Source: CBFGRV01 sp965651265 (lineage in GTDB: Bacteria; Bacteroidota; Rhodothermia; Rhodothermales; VXPQ01). From it: a stretch of 64,000 nucleotides of DNA. The stretch spans positions 1 to 64,000 of the forward strand of contig CBFGRV010000003.1 in assembly GCA_965651265.1 (NCBI GenBank), given 5' to 3'. This document shows positions 1-8,149 of the stretch, in pieces. Made by a program: the position numbers and the translations under genes. The first letter of the stretch is position 1, and each line of letters opens with the position of its first letter. The notes under the pieces were generated by a model. The model was not told where the DNA came from. It searched no databases and saw nothing but the letters and a program-made list of their open reading frames with translations.

Positions 1-1192
1 CGTCGATTTCGTACTGACGGGCAATTTCTTGAAGGAAGCCGACATCGTGCGGCTGAACGTCGAGCTTGTCGATGTGAACACGAACGATCTTCTCTGGCGG
101 GAGGGCATCGAAGTCGAGTTCGAAAACGCGTTCCAGCTGCAGGATATCGTCGCCCAGAACGTGCTGCGGCGCCTGAACGTCACCTTTACACAGGAGGAGC
201 GCACCAGGCTGCAGCCGGCTGTCCCGGCGGATCCGCTTGCGTACGAGTACTACCTTCGGAGTCTGTCCTATCCGCTGACGCAGGATGGCAACCTGTTGGC
301 GATCGCGATGCTGGAGAACGCGCTTGCCCTCGATTCGACGTATGCTCCGGCCTTTGTAGAGCTTGGTTTTCGGAACCAGCAATTCGCGACCTATCACGCA
401 TTCGAAAAGGAACGGATGCTCAGGGCAGAAAAGGCGTACCGTGACGCACTGGAATTGAATGGCGAGCTGCTATCTGCATTGAGCAACCTGTCGGCCTTAT
501 ACACGGAGTTGGGTGAAGGCGACCAGGCCGTCGAATTGCTTCAGCGTGCGCTGGCCATCAACCCAAATAGTGCAGAGAGCCGGTTTTTCCTCGGTTACGT
601 GTACCGGTATGGCGGATGCGGCGAGGAGGCCGTGCGTGAAATGGAGGCGGCGCTGGCGCTGGATCCGGGCAATCGCCGGTTTCGCTCAATCGGGCTGACG
701 TATGTCTACGGAGGGGATCTTGAGAAGGCACTGGATGGAATTGCCCTGGACTCGTTGAGCGCCTTCGGACTCGCCTGGCTCGGGCAGATCAATCTGCGGA
801 TGAATCATCGAGAGATCGCGCACGAATATTTTGATCGCGCAATTGAGATCGAGCCGGAGAGCATCGTCGGCCTATGGGCGGCGGCCATGCGAGCCTCACT
901 CACGAACGATCGAGCCGGAGGTCTCGCGTCACTCAAGATCGCGGCTTCCAACGTGGCCGATAGCGAGCAGAGCTATCTTCTCGCCAATACCTTCGGCCTC
1001 CTGGGAGATGCAGCGAGCGCAGTGCCCCTCCTGGAAAATGCCGTGGAGGGCGGTTTCGTCAATTACCCCTTCATGCAGCGCGACGAGTTCCTCGATCCTA
1101 TACGGGACGATCCGAGCGTGCAGGCAATCCTGGATCGTGCCCGCGTGGCGCACGCGGCGTTCAAGGCGCGCTTCTGCAGCAGCGACGCGTAG
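1..1192 (+). CDS. TPR-repeat protein with TolB-like N-terminal part (5' truncated)
   Basis: The reading frame is open from base 2, so this is the C-terminal part of a gene starting before the window; the TTG at 29 is probably internal. The first ~60 residues (VLTGNFLKEADIVRLNVELVD, LLWRE, FQLQDIVA) look like the FlgO/TolB-N-like domain found before TPR arrays in many bacterial adenylate-cyclase or Ser/Thr-kinase-associated proteins. The rest is helical and holds several tetratricopeptide repeats, e.g. around residues 135-200 (YRDALELNGELLSALSNLS; AVELLQRALAINPNSAESR). Likely a scaffold or the sensory tail of a kinase or regulator. The upstream catalytic domain, if any, cannot be seen. It ends 3 bp before the next gene. 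Confidence 0.75.
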   Translation, partial: VDFVLTGNFLKEADIVRLNVELVDVNTNDLLWREGIEVEFENAFQLQDIVAQNVLRRLNVTFTQEERTRLQPAVPADPLAYEYYLRSLSYPLTQDGNLLAIAMLENALALDSTYAPAFVELGFRNQQFATYHAFEKERMLRAEKAYRDALELNGELLSALSNLSALYTELGEGDQAVELLQRALAINPNSAESRFFLGYVYRYGGCGEEAVREMEAALALDPGNRRFRSIGLTYVYGGDLEKALDGIALDSLSAFGLAWLGQINLRMNHREIAHEYFDRAIEIEPESIVGLWAAAMRASLTNDRAGGLASLKIAASNVADSEQSYLLANTFGLLGDAASAVPLLENAVEGGFVNYPFMQRDEFLDPIRDDPSVQAILDRARVAHAAFKARFCSSDA

Positions 1193-1195
1193 AAC

Positions 1196-3742
1196 ATGAT
1201 CAGGATCTTGTCGCAATTGCGGTTCGGCCTGTCGGGACTCCTGATCCTGCTCTGGCTTCCGGTCGCTGCAATCTCAGCCGCGGCGCAGGACGGCAATTCC
1301 CTCCAGCCGCCCGACACCTTGACGGCCGAAGAAGACCACCGGCGGATGCTGGCGCTCCTCGGCATCGAGGCACTCCGGCCCGGCCCGTCCGGCGATCCGA
1401 ACGCACCCGACGCCGCGAACACGGACGAGGCGAAGGCGAGCCCATACACCAGCCTCCCCGATCCGCTCCTCCTGATCTCCGGCGAGCGCGTGATTACGCC
1501 GGAGGAATGGTGGGAGAAACGGCGCCCCGAGATCGTCGAGTTGTTCGACCGTGAGATCTACGGGCGCGTGCCGGATGACGTGCCGGCGATTCACTGGGAA
1601 GTCGTGAGCGCGTCGCACGAATCCCGGCACGATGTCCCCGTGATCGTTAAGCAGGTCATCGGGCGGGCGGACAATTCGGCCTACCCGCACATCGAAGTCG
1701 CCATCGATCTGACCGTCGTGACTCCGGCCGAGGCGGACGCCCCGGTTCCGGCCGTGATCCATTTCGGCTTCCGATGGCCGCCCGGCATCCGCCCACCCAC
1801 ACCGGAGGGACCCACGTGGCAGCAGCAGCTTCTCGAGGCCGGATGGGGCTATGCGGAAGTCATCCCGACAACCGTGCAGGCCGACAACGGCGCCGGGCTC
1901 ACGCAGGGCATCATCGGCCTCGCGAACAGTGGCCGGCCGCGCGATCTGGACGACTGGGGTGCCCTCCGCGCGTGGGCGTGGGGCGCGAGCCGCGCGCTCG
2001 ACTACCTCGAGACGGATCCGCACGTCGACGCGACGCAGGTCGGCATCGAGGGTCTCTCCCGCTACGGCAAGGCGGCCCTCGTGGCGATGGCCTACGATGA
2101 GCGCTTCGCGATCGGCTTCATCGGATCGTCCGGGGCCGGCGGGGCGAAGCTCCTGCGCCGCATCTACGGCGAGCAGATCGAGAATCTGGCGTCCTCCTAC
2201 GAATACCACTGGTTCGCGGGCAATTTCATCAAGTATGCCGCCGATCCGCTCACAGCGAACGACCTGCCCGTCGACGCGCACCAACTCATCGCTCTCGCCG
2301 CGCCGCGACCCGTCTTCATCAGCACGGGCTCGCCGGATGTAGAAGGGCACTGGGTGGATGCGCGTGGGATGTTTCTGGCCGGTGTACACGCGAGCCCGGT
2401 TTATGAGCTGCTCGGCAAGAAGGGATTGAGCGGTGGGTGGATGGAGTGGGATGAGCCCGGCTTCCTCGATGGCGAGATCGCCTTCCGGATGCATGAGGGC
2501 GGCCACACGACGGGCCCGAACTGGCCGTACTTCCTCGAATTTGCGAGCCGCTACATCCGGCCGCCGAACACGACGCGCCGCTGGGTCGGAACGTGGGCGA
2601 CGTCCGTTCAGCTGACCGAGCCGCATAACCTTCCGCCGGCGCCGGGTTTGGCCGGCAACACGATCCGCCAGGTCGTGCGCGTTTCGGTCGGCGGCGGCAC
2701 CCTGCGCGTGCGGTTCTCGAACGCCTTCGGCACGTCGCCCGTCGAGATCGAGGCGGCTCACATCGCCCGGTCGCTGGGCTCGGGCGCCATCGACCCGTCA
2801 TCCGACCGCGCCCTGGCGTTCGGCGGGCGTTCGCGGGTCTCCATTCCGGCCGGGGGATCGGTTGTCTCCGACCCGCTCCCGTTCCCGCTTGAGCCCCGCT
2901 CAGAGGTTGCCCTTACCACCTACTTCGGCCGACTGGCTCCGGACACGCTCACCGGCCATCCGGGCTCGCGCACGGCCTCGTACATCGTGCCGGGGAGTGC
3001 CGTGTCGCTTGCGGAAATGCCGGATGCGGTGCGGACCGATCACTGGTACATCATCGAAGGGATCGACGTGCTTACGGACGTGGGCGGCCTGAGCACGGGC
3101 CCGGCCGGCGTCCGCGAGGCCGCAACCGTCGTTGCGCTGGGCAATTCGATCACGGACGGCCGCGGGTCGGGCACGAACATGCAGAACCGCTGGCCCGACG
3201 AGCTCGCGCGGCGCCTCCAGGCGAATGCCGGCACGCGGCACGTTGGCGTGCTCAACGCCGGGATCGGCGGCAACTGCGTTCTGCGCGACTGCCTGGGGCC
3301 CGCGGCCCTGGACCGCTTCGATCGCGACGTGTTGATGCGGCCGGGCGTGCGCTGGCTGATCGTGCTGGAGGGGATCAATGACATCGGGACCACCGATCCG
3401 GATAGCGCGGCGGCAGTGGCCAATGGCCTTATCCTCGCCTATCGGACCATGATCGAGCGCGCGCACGCACGCGGGATCAAGGTCTACGGCGCAACCCTCC
3501 TCCCCTTCGGCGGCTCCTTCTATGATGCGCCGGAGCGCGAAGTCGCGCGCCGAACAGTAAACGATTGGATCCGCTCGAGCCGCGTCTTCGATGCCGTCAT
3601 CGATTTCGACGAAGCGCTCCGCGACCCCGATGACCCGACACGGCTCCGTGCAGAAGCCGACACGGGCGACCATCTCCATCCAAACGAGACGGGATACCGG
3701 ATGATGGCCGAGGCCATCGACCTCGAGCTCTTCATTCGGTAA
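1196..3742 (+). CDS. Secreted two-domain esterase: CE15-type glucuronoyl esterase fused to SGNH/GDSL hydrolase
   Basis: 848 residues with a signal peptide (hydrophobic residues ~10-28 ending in AAA-Q). Residues ~85-460 resemble carbohydrate esterase family 15, which cleaves ester links between glucuronoxylan and lignin: DREIYGRVP near the start, nucleophile motif GLSRYGK (Ser ~288; family consensus GCSRxGK, here Cys to Leu), AAPRPVF and the HEGGHT histidine region. Residues ~465-848 form a complete SGNH hydrolase with its N-terminal beta-sandwich (WVGTWATSVQ; VRFSNAFGTSP) followed by block I GNSITDG, GIGGN, GINDIG and the D..LHPNETGY catalytic Asp/His. The second unit is typical of carbohydrate deacetylases. 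The single reading frame suggests coordinated xylan de-esterification outside the cytoplasm. Substrate is inferred. Confidence 0.85.
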   Translation: MIRILSQLRFGLSGLLILLWLPVAAISAAAQDGNSLQPPDTLTAEEDHRRMLALLGIEALRPGPSGDPNAPDAANTDEAKASPYTSLPDPLLLISGERVITPEEWWEKRRPEIVELFDREIYGRVPDDVPAIHWEVVSASHESRHDVPVIVKQVIGRADNSAYPHIEVAIDLTVVTPAEADAPVPAVIHFGFRWPPGIRPPTPEGPTWQQQLLEAGWGYAEVIPTTVQADNGAGLTQGIIGLANSGRPRDLDDWGALRAWAWGASRALDYLETDPHVDATQVGIEGLSRYGKAALVAMAYDERFAIGFIGSSGAGGAKLLRRIYGEQIENLASSYEYHWFAGNFIKYAADPLTANDLPVDAHQLIALAAPRPVFISTGSPDVEGHWVDARGMFLAGVHASPVYELLGKKGLSGGWMEWDEPGFLDGEIAFRMHEGGHTTGPNWPYFLEFASRYIRPPNTTRRWVGTWATSVQLTEPHNLPPAPGLAGNTIRQVVRVSVGGGTLRVRFSNAFGTSPVEIEAAHIARSLGSGAIDPSSDRALAFGGRSRVSIPAGGSVVSDPLPFPLEPRSEVALTTYFGRLAPDTLTGHPGSRTASYIVPGSAVSLAEMPDAVRTDHWYIIEGIDVLTDVGGLSTGPAGVREAATVVALGNSITDGRGSGTNMQNRWPDELARRLQANAGTRHVGVLNAGIGGNCVLRDCLGPAALDRFDRDVLMRPGVRWLIVLEGINDIGTTDPDSAAAVANGLILAYRTMIERAHARGIKVYGATLLPFGGSFYDAPEREVARRTVNDWIRSSRVFDAVIDFDEALRDPDDPTRLRAEADTGDHLHPNETGYRMMAEAIDLELFIR

Positions 3743-3908
3743 ACACCTGCACCGTTGAATTTCATCGAGACGGCACGCCCGTTGTTCATCTGCACGTTAT
3801 TCCGCATATTCGCGGGCAGTATGCTTTGTGGGCGCGTCGTGGCTTTTGCGCATCGTGCATCGCATTCGTCACAATCCTGTTGAACAAGCCAGATATGGAG
3901 GATTGTTT

Positions 3909-4601
3909 ATGTTGCGAAAAGTCATGATGGAATTTATCGGCACGTTCTTCTTCGTGCTGGTCATCGGCCAGGTCGTCATTGGAACGGAGGGTCTGGCCGC
4001 GGCGCTCGCGCCGGTGGCAATTGGATCCGCCCTCATGGTCGTTGTCTACGCCGGCGGGCACATCTCGGGCGGGCATTACAATCCGGCCGTAACGCTCGCC
4101 GTCTGGATCCGCGGCAAAGCAGCCACCGCGGAGTTGGTGCCGTACTGGATCGCGCAGATCCTCGGCGCGCTGCTGGCTGCGCTCGTCGTCGGCTACTTCA
4201 AATCAGGCGTGGATGTCGTTCCTATCGAACTGGAGGTCGCTCCTGCCCTTTTGGCCGAATTCCTGTTCACCTTCGCGCTCTGCTTCGTCATCCTGAATGT
4301 GGCGACGGCCGATGCGACGGCGGGCAATTCGTATTTCGGATTGGCCATCGGGTTCACCGTGCTCATCGGCGCCTATGCGGTCGGCGGAATCTCCGGAGGC
4401 GCGTTCAATCCGGCCGTGGCCGCCGGCATCACAGCGATGGGGGTCTCCGCATTCTCCAACATCTGGATCTTTCTGGTGGCCAATTTGCTCGGAGGCGCCG
4501 CCGCAGGCTACGTCTTCAATGCCCTCGGGCTCTCCGGCGCCGAAACGGTGAAGGATCTCGCGGATGCACCGGAGGTTCGCACCGAACCGGCCGGACGTTG
4601 A
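3909..4601 (+). CDS. Aquaporin / MIP family channel
   Basis: A 230-residue major intrinsic protein. ATG 3909 is chosen over in-frame upstream codons because a GGAG ribosome-binding site lies about 10 bases before it and the first helix (MMEFIGTFFFVLVIG) starts right after it. Both half-helix signatures are present, HYNPAVT near residue 60 and AFNPAVA near residue 165, with about six membrane helices. The length fits a short aquaporin rather than a glyceroporin with a long tail. Predicted to conduct water, perhaps small neutral solutes, across the inner membrane. It stands alone, convergent with the GH16 gene. Confidence 0.92.
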   Translation: MLRKVMMEFIGTFFFVLVIGQVVIGTEGLAAALAPVAIGSALMVVVYAGGHISGGHYNPAVTLAVWIRGKAATAELVPYWIAQILGALLAALVVGYFKSGVDVVPIELEVAPALLAEFLFTFALCFVILNVATADATAGNSYFGLAIGFTVLIGAYAVGGISGGAFNPAVAAGITAMGVSAFSNIWIFLVANLLGGAAAGYVFNALGLSGAETVKDLADAPEVRTEPAGR

Positions 4602-4622
4602 GGGAGACGGGCGGGTCGACGC

Positions 4623-5468
4623 TCAGTCGATCCGTTTGTAGATCCGCACGTAGTCGATGACGTACTGCTGCGGGAAGATCGAGTCGTCGATCCCCTCCTG
4701 CCCGCCCCATCCTCCGCCGATGGCCAGGTTGAGGATGAGGTAGTGCGGCTCGTCGAACGGCCATTCGTCCGGACCGCCGCCCGTGTTCTCGAAGGTGAAG
4801 TGCGTCCGGCCGTCGACGAAGAAGTCGATCCGGTCTTCGTACCACTCCGCCGCGTAGATGTGGAAGTCGTCGTAGGGCCGCTCGATGATGAGGCTCGACC
4901 CCTTCTGCGTGCCGATGACGTGGTTGAAGGCGGCGGTGTGCACGTAGGAGTGTACGCGATCGGGATCGAAGCCGACATTCTCCATGATGTCGATCTCGCC
5001 GCACGCGGGCCAGTCGACTTCGGTGATGTTCGTGCCGAGCATCCAGATGGCCGGCCACGTGCCTCGCCCGGTGGGGAGCTTGGCGCGGACCTCGATGCGG
5101 CCGTACGTCCAGGCCGCCCGACCCTGCGTGGTCAGGCTCGCCGAGGTGATCTCGGCGCCTCGATATGGCTCCTTTCGCGCCTCGATGATGAGGTGCCCGC
5201 CCTCGACGCGCGCATTTTCGCGACGCGCCCTCGTATAGTACTGCGCCTCGTTGTTGCGGAGGAAGCCCTCCTCGTAGGTCCACCTGCTCGTGTCGGGGAG
5301 GCCGTCGACATCGAATTCATCCGACCAGACGAGTCGCCAGTCGTCCTCCGGGCCCGGGTCTCGGAGACCGATGGAGGACTCGATGGCCGCAGAATCACCA
5401 CTCTGCCCGGCCGCAAACGCCCCCGTGAAGAGAATTGCCGCTAGAAAGATGTACCGCACCCCTGGCAT
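4623..5468 (-). CDS. Glycoside hydrolase family 16 (beta-glucanase/laminarinase-like)
   Basis: About 281 residues with a signal peptide (MPGVRYIFLAAILFTGAFAAG). ATG 5468 is preferred to an in-frame codon at 5528 because it places the signal peptide at the N terminus. The GH16 catalytic signature is clear: GEIDIMENVG, the E-x-D-x-x-E nucleophile and acid/base, near residue 145. Other GH16 features are WSDEFDVDGLPDTSRW, GRIEVRAKLPTGRGTWPAIWML and the C-terminal LILNLAIGGGWGG. Such enzymes cut beta-1,3/1,4-glucans or related algal polysaccharides in the periplasm or outside the cell. The exact substrate cannot be read from the sequence. Last gene of a minus-strand group with the Smr and PKD genes. 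Confidence 0.92.
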   Translation of the reverse strand: MPGVRYIFLAAILFTGAFAAGQSGDSAAIESSIGLRDPGPEDDWRLVWSDEFDVDGLPDTSRWTYEEGFLRNNEAQYYTRARRENARVEGGHLIIEARKEPYRGAEITSASLTTQGRAAWTYGRIEVRAKLPTGRGTWPAIWMLGTNITEVDWPACGEIDIMENVGFDPDRVHSYVHTAAFNHVIGTQKGSSLIIERPYDDFHIYAAEWYEDRIDFFVDGRTHFTFENTGGGPDEWPFDEPHYLILNLAIGGGWGGQEGIDDSIFPQQYVIDYVRIYKRID

Positions 5469-5540
5469 GAATACTCTCGTTGGTGATCGCCCCTTTTGAT
5501 CGTCGCACCGCGATCGAAATGTCGCCATTTTCTAGTTCGA

Positions 5541-5888
5541 TCACCAACCGTGGCGTCGCCCCACATCCTGCAGACGGATGCGGCGATCCTGGCGCGCATT
5601 TCCGATGGGCATATAGAGGGTAGATTGCCCACCGGCTGCGCCTTGTGTGTAGGCCGTCACCCATTCGGCGAAGTCGCCGCGGTCGAGGGCGCGCATCAGC
5701 TCGCCGCGGATGGTGCGCTCGCGATCCTCCCGCGAGCGGCCGTGGATCACGATGACGCGCGTGCGCCCGCGCCAGCATGCCTCCTGGACGGTGCGCCGGA
5801 TGACGAACAGGGCGTTTGCGACGGTGCAGCCGTGGACGTCGACGGTTACCTCGCGCCCATCATCCAGAAAATGCCTGGGGCAGTTCAT
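5541..5888 (-). CDS. Smr-domain protein
   Basis: A 115-residue protein that is almost entirely one Smr (MutS2 C-terminal-like) domain. The first motif is VTVDVHGCTVANA (family LDLHG) and the second is RVIVIHGRS (family HGxG), followed by the TIRGELMRAL helix. Smr domains bind branched or structured nucleic acids and many are nickases; stand-alone short forms act in DNA recombination control or ribosome rescue. It begins 9 bp after the PKD lipoprotein gene, so the two are probably co-transcribed. No extra domain is visible. Confidence 0.82.
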   Translation of the reverse strand: MNCPRHFLDDGREVTVDVHGCTVANALFVIRRTVQEACWRGRTRVIVIHGRSREDRERTIRGELMRALDRGDFAEWVTAYTQGAAGGQSTLYMPIGNARQDRRIRLQDVGRRHGW

Positions 5889-5897
5889 GGGACCCTC

Positions 5898-6620
5898 TCA
5901 GTCCGACCAGCTCAGCTGAACGAGGAGCACCAGGCCCGTTCCGACGTCGAGGCGAATGGCCTCGGGATAGGCACCGATCAGGCTCCCGTACACATAGTCG
6001 ATCCCGCGAATAAACTCGTCCTCGCCCTCGTCATCTGCATCATAGATTTCGATGCGATGTCGCTTGTCTAGACGTGTTATGGTGAAGCTCCCACCGGTGG
6101 GTGTCAGCGGAAGGCTGGATGCATCCACATCCTGAACGACCTCGCTCCGCGCCAGCTCTGTGCCGGATTCGTCCACGGCCCTGAAGTAAATGTCCGGACC
6201 GTCGTCGTCGTCCCAGGGCTCTCCAGGAGATCGCTCGAGGGGCAGGTCCTCGATGGTGACCGTGGTGATCGTGACCTTTGCGTACGGTGGCGCGACAACG
6301 ATTGAGTGCACGGCCTCTCCAACGGCGCCGTGGCTATCGGTGACGGTGAGTGCTACAGGATACTCGCCCGCCGACTCGAAGGTGTGCGTGACCACAGAGC
6401 CGGCTGCATCCTCCTGAGCGTCGCCGTCGAAATCCCAGCTATGGCGGATGATTTCGGCCTCGGACGGCGTCACCTGAGCCGTGAAGGTCACCTCCATCCC
6501 CGCGCGCGGATCGTTCGGCGTGACGCTGAAGTCGACGACGGGCGGAGTCAGATCCGGGGATCCGGTGTCGCACGCGGCGATGCAGAGCATGAGAACGAAG
6601 ATGGCGCCATTCCTGAGCAT
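5898..6620 (-). CDS. PKD-domain lipoprotein
   Basis: About 240 residues. ATG 6620 (MLRNGAIFVLML) is preferred to a start at 6677 because it puts a lipoprotein signal at the N terminus, with the lipobox around LCIAAC. Residues ~25-120 form a PKD-like Ig fold (PVVDFSVTPNDPRAG, WDFDGD, HTFESAGEYPVALTVTDSHG). The C-terminal ~110 residues (VTIEDLPLER, DGPDIYFRAVDESG, HRIEIYDADDEGEDEFI) resemble a small C2-like beta sandwich with acidic loops. This suggests a surface lipoprotein, perhaps calcium-binding. Function unknown. Confidence 0.75.
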   Translation of the reverse strand: MLRNGAIFVLMLCIAACDTGSPDLTPPVVDFSVTPNDPRAGMEVTFTAQVTPSEAEIIRHSWDFDGDAQEDAAGSVVTHTFESAGEYPVALTVTDSHGAVGEAVHSIVVAPPYAKVTITTVTIEDLPLERSPGEPWDDDDGPDIYFRAVDESGTELARSEVVQDVDASSLPLTPTGGSFTITRLDKRHRIEIYDADDEGEDEFIRGIDYVYGSLIGAYPEAIRLDVGTGLVLLVQLSWSD

Positions 6621-6862
6621 CCCGAAGATCCTGTATCCACTAAACGTGCCTTCGTTGATGATGGTATCGTCGATCATGGGGGCAATGTAAAACCTGGCCG
6701 GACCACGGATCAGCTGTGCGAATGATCCGCCGGCCGGGCGAGATCCTATCTAAAATTCGAGTCTGCGATATTTTGCGCAAGGGCCTGTGACAGAGGAATG
6801 TCATAGGTGGAAATTAGGTTGCGAAGAGTTCGATCACGAATGGCTTCGCCGACTCGTAACCC

Positions 6863-8149
6863 ATGAGACTGCTTCTCACCGGAGACATCCACATTGGCCG
6901 TGCGTCCAGTAGCCTGTCGGGCACATCCGGCCGCGACGATACCCGCGCAGCGGCGGCCTGGGGGCGCATTGTCGACCTGGCCATTGAAGAGAGGGTGGAT
7001 CTCCTCTGCCTGAGCGGCGACATCGTCGACAAGGAGAATAAGCTGTGGGAGGCCGTGGGTCCTCTCGAGAGCGGCGTCCAACGGCTGGCGGCGCACGGGA
7101 TCCGGATCGTGGCCGTGGCGGGAAACCACGACTTCGACGTACTGATGCGGCTCGATGACGTGCTTCAGTCCGGACCGGCCGCCGAGGCGTTTCACCTGCT
7201 CGGCCGCCGTGGCGAATGGGAGCGGTTCACCATCGAAGAAGATGGACAAGCCGTCCTTCATGTTGATGGATGGTCCTTTCCGCGAGAGCACGTGTACGAG
7301 AGCCCGCTCGAATCGTACGATCTGAAGCCCGACTCTTCGACGCCCGTGCTCGGGCTTGTCCACGGAGATCTCGACGTCTCGGGCTCGCGATATGCACCAC
7401 TCGACTCCGTGCGCCTCATGGAGACCGGTCCGGATGCGTGGCTTCTCGGACACATCCACAAACCGCAGCTCTTTCGTCCCAGCGGAAACAGGTGGGCACT
7501 GTATCCGGGCTCCCCCCAGGCGCTGGACTTCGGCGAACCGGGCGTGCACGGCGTATGGCTGGTCGACGTCGGCGATCAGATCGGTGTGCCCGAGATGCGT
7601 CCCATCTCCACCGTTCGCTTCGACGAGATCGACATCGATGTGCGTGGCGCGAAAGTCGAATCCGACGTGGAAGCGGCCATCGTTCGGCAATTCTGCGAGG
7701 CGGTCGACGAAGCCGCCGAAGCGGGTTCGCCCTATCTGCAATCCGTGGCATTCCGCATACGGCTGATCGGCCGAACACCCATAGCTCACCGGCTGGAAGA
7801 GATCACGAAGAGTCTTGAGGACGACTTTTCGGTGACCAGAGACGGAGTGGCGGCCCGCGTCGAAGGCGTGCGAATATCGGCTCTGCCCGATGTGGACATC
7901 GAGGCCTATGCCGAAGCGCGTTCGGCGCCCGGAGCTGTAGCGCGCCTCCTGTTGGAGTTGGATGCACCCGAACCTTCTGCGGAGGTTTCTGCGCTCATAT
8001 CTCGAACGATGCAAGAGCTCGCGAGGGCAGACGGTCATAAGTATTTTGCGCCCCTTCGGAAGCCTGCGATAACGAACGAAATTGCCCGGGCTTATCTGCG
8101 CGATCAGGCTCATGCGCTCCTTACACAACTCGTTCAGCAGGCGCCATGA
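6863..8149 (+). CDS. YhaO/SbcD-type metallophosphoesterase (DNA exonuclease subunit)
   Basis: A 428-residue calcineurin-like phosphoesterase. All nuclease-family metal motifs are visible: TGDIHIG at the N terminus, LSGDIVD near residue 55, GNHDFD near residue 88 and LGHIHKPQ near residue 195. Length and C-terminal capping region fit the YhaO/SbcD/Mre11 group. The stop overlaps the start of the next gene by 4 bp (ATGA), as in nuclease-ATPase pairs. Predicted to form an Mre11/Rad50-like complex that resects or cleaves DNA ends or hairpins. Cytoplasmic, possibly tethered through its partner. Confidence 0.88.
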   Translation: MRLLLTGDIHIGRASSSLSGTSGRDDTRAAAAWGRIVDLAIEERVDLLCLSGDIVDKENKLWEAVGPLESGVQRLAAHGIRIVAVAGNHDFDVLMRLDDVLQSGPAAEAFHLLGRRGEWERFTIEEDGQAVLHVDGWSFPREHVYESPLESYDLKPDSSTPVLGLVHGDLDVSGSRYAPLDSVRLMETGPDAWLLGHIHKPQLFRPSGNRWALYPGSPQALDFGEPGVHGVWLVDVGDQIGVPEMRPISTVRFDEIDIDVRGAKVESDVEAAIVRQFCEAVDEAAEAGSPYLQSVAFRIRLIGRTPIAHRLEEITKSLEDDFSVTRDGVAARVEGVRISALPDVDIEAYAEARSAPGAVARLLLELDAPEPSAEVSALISRTMQELARADGHKYFAPLRKPAITNEIARAYLRDQAHALLTQLVQQAP

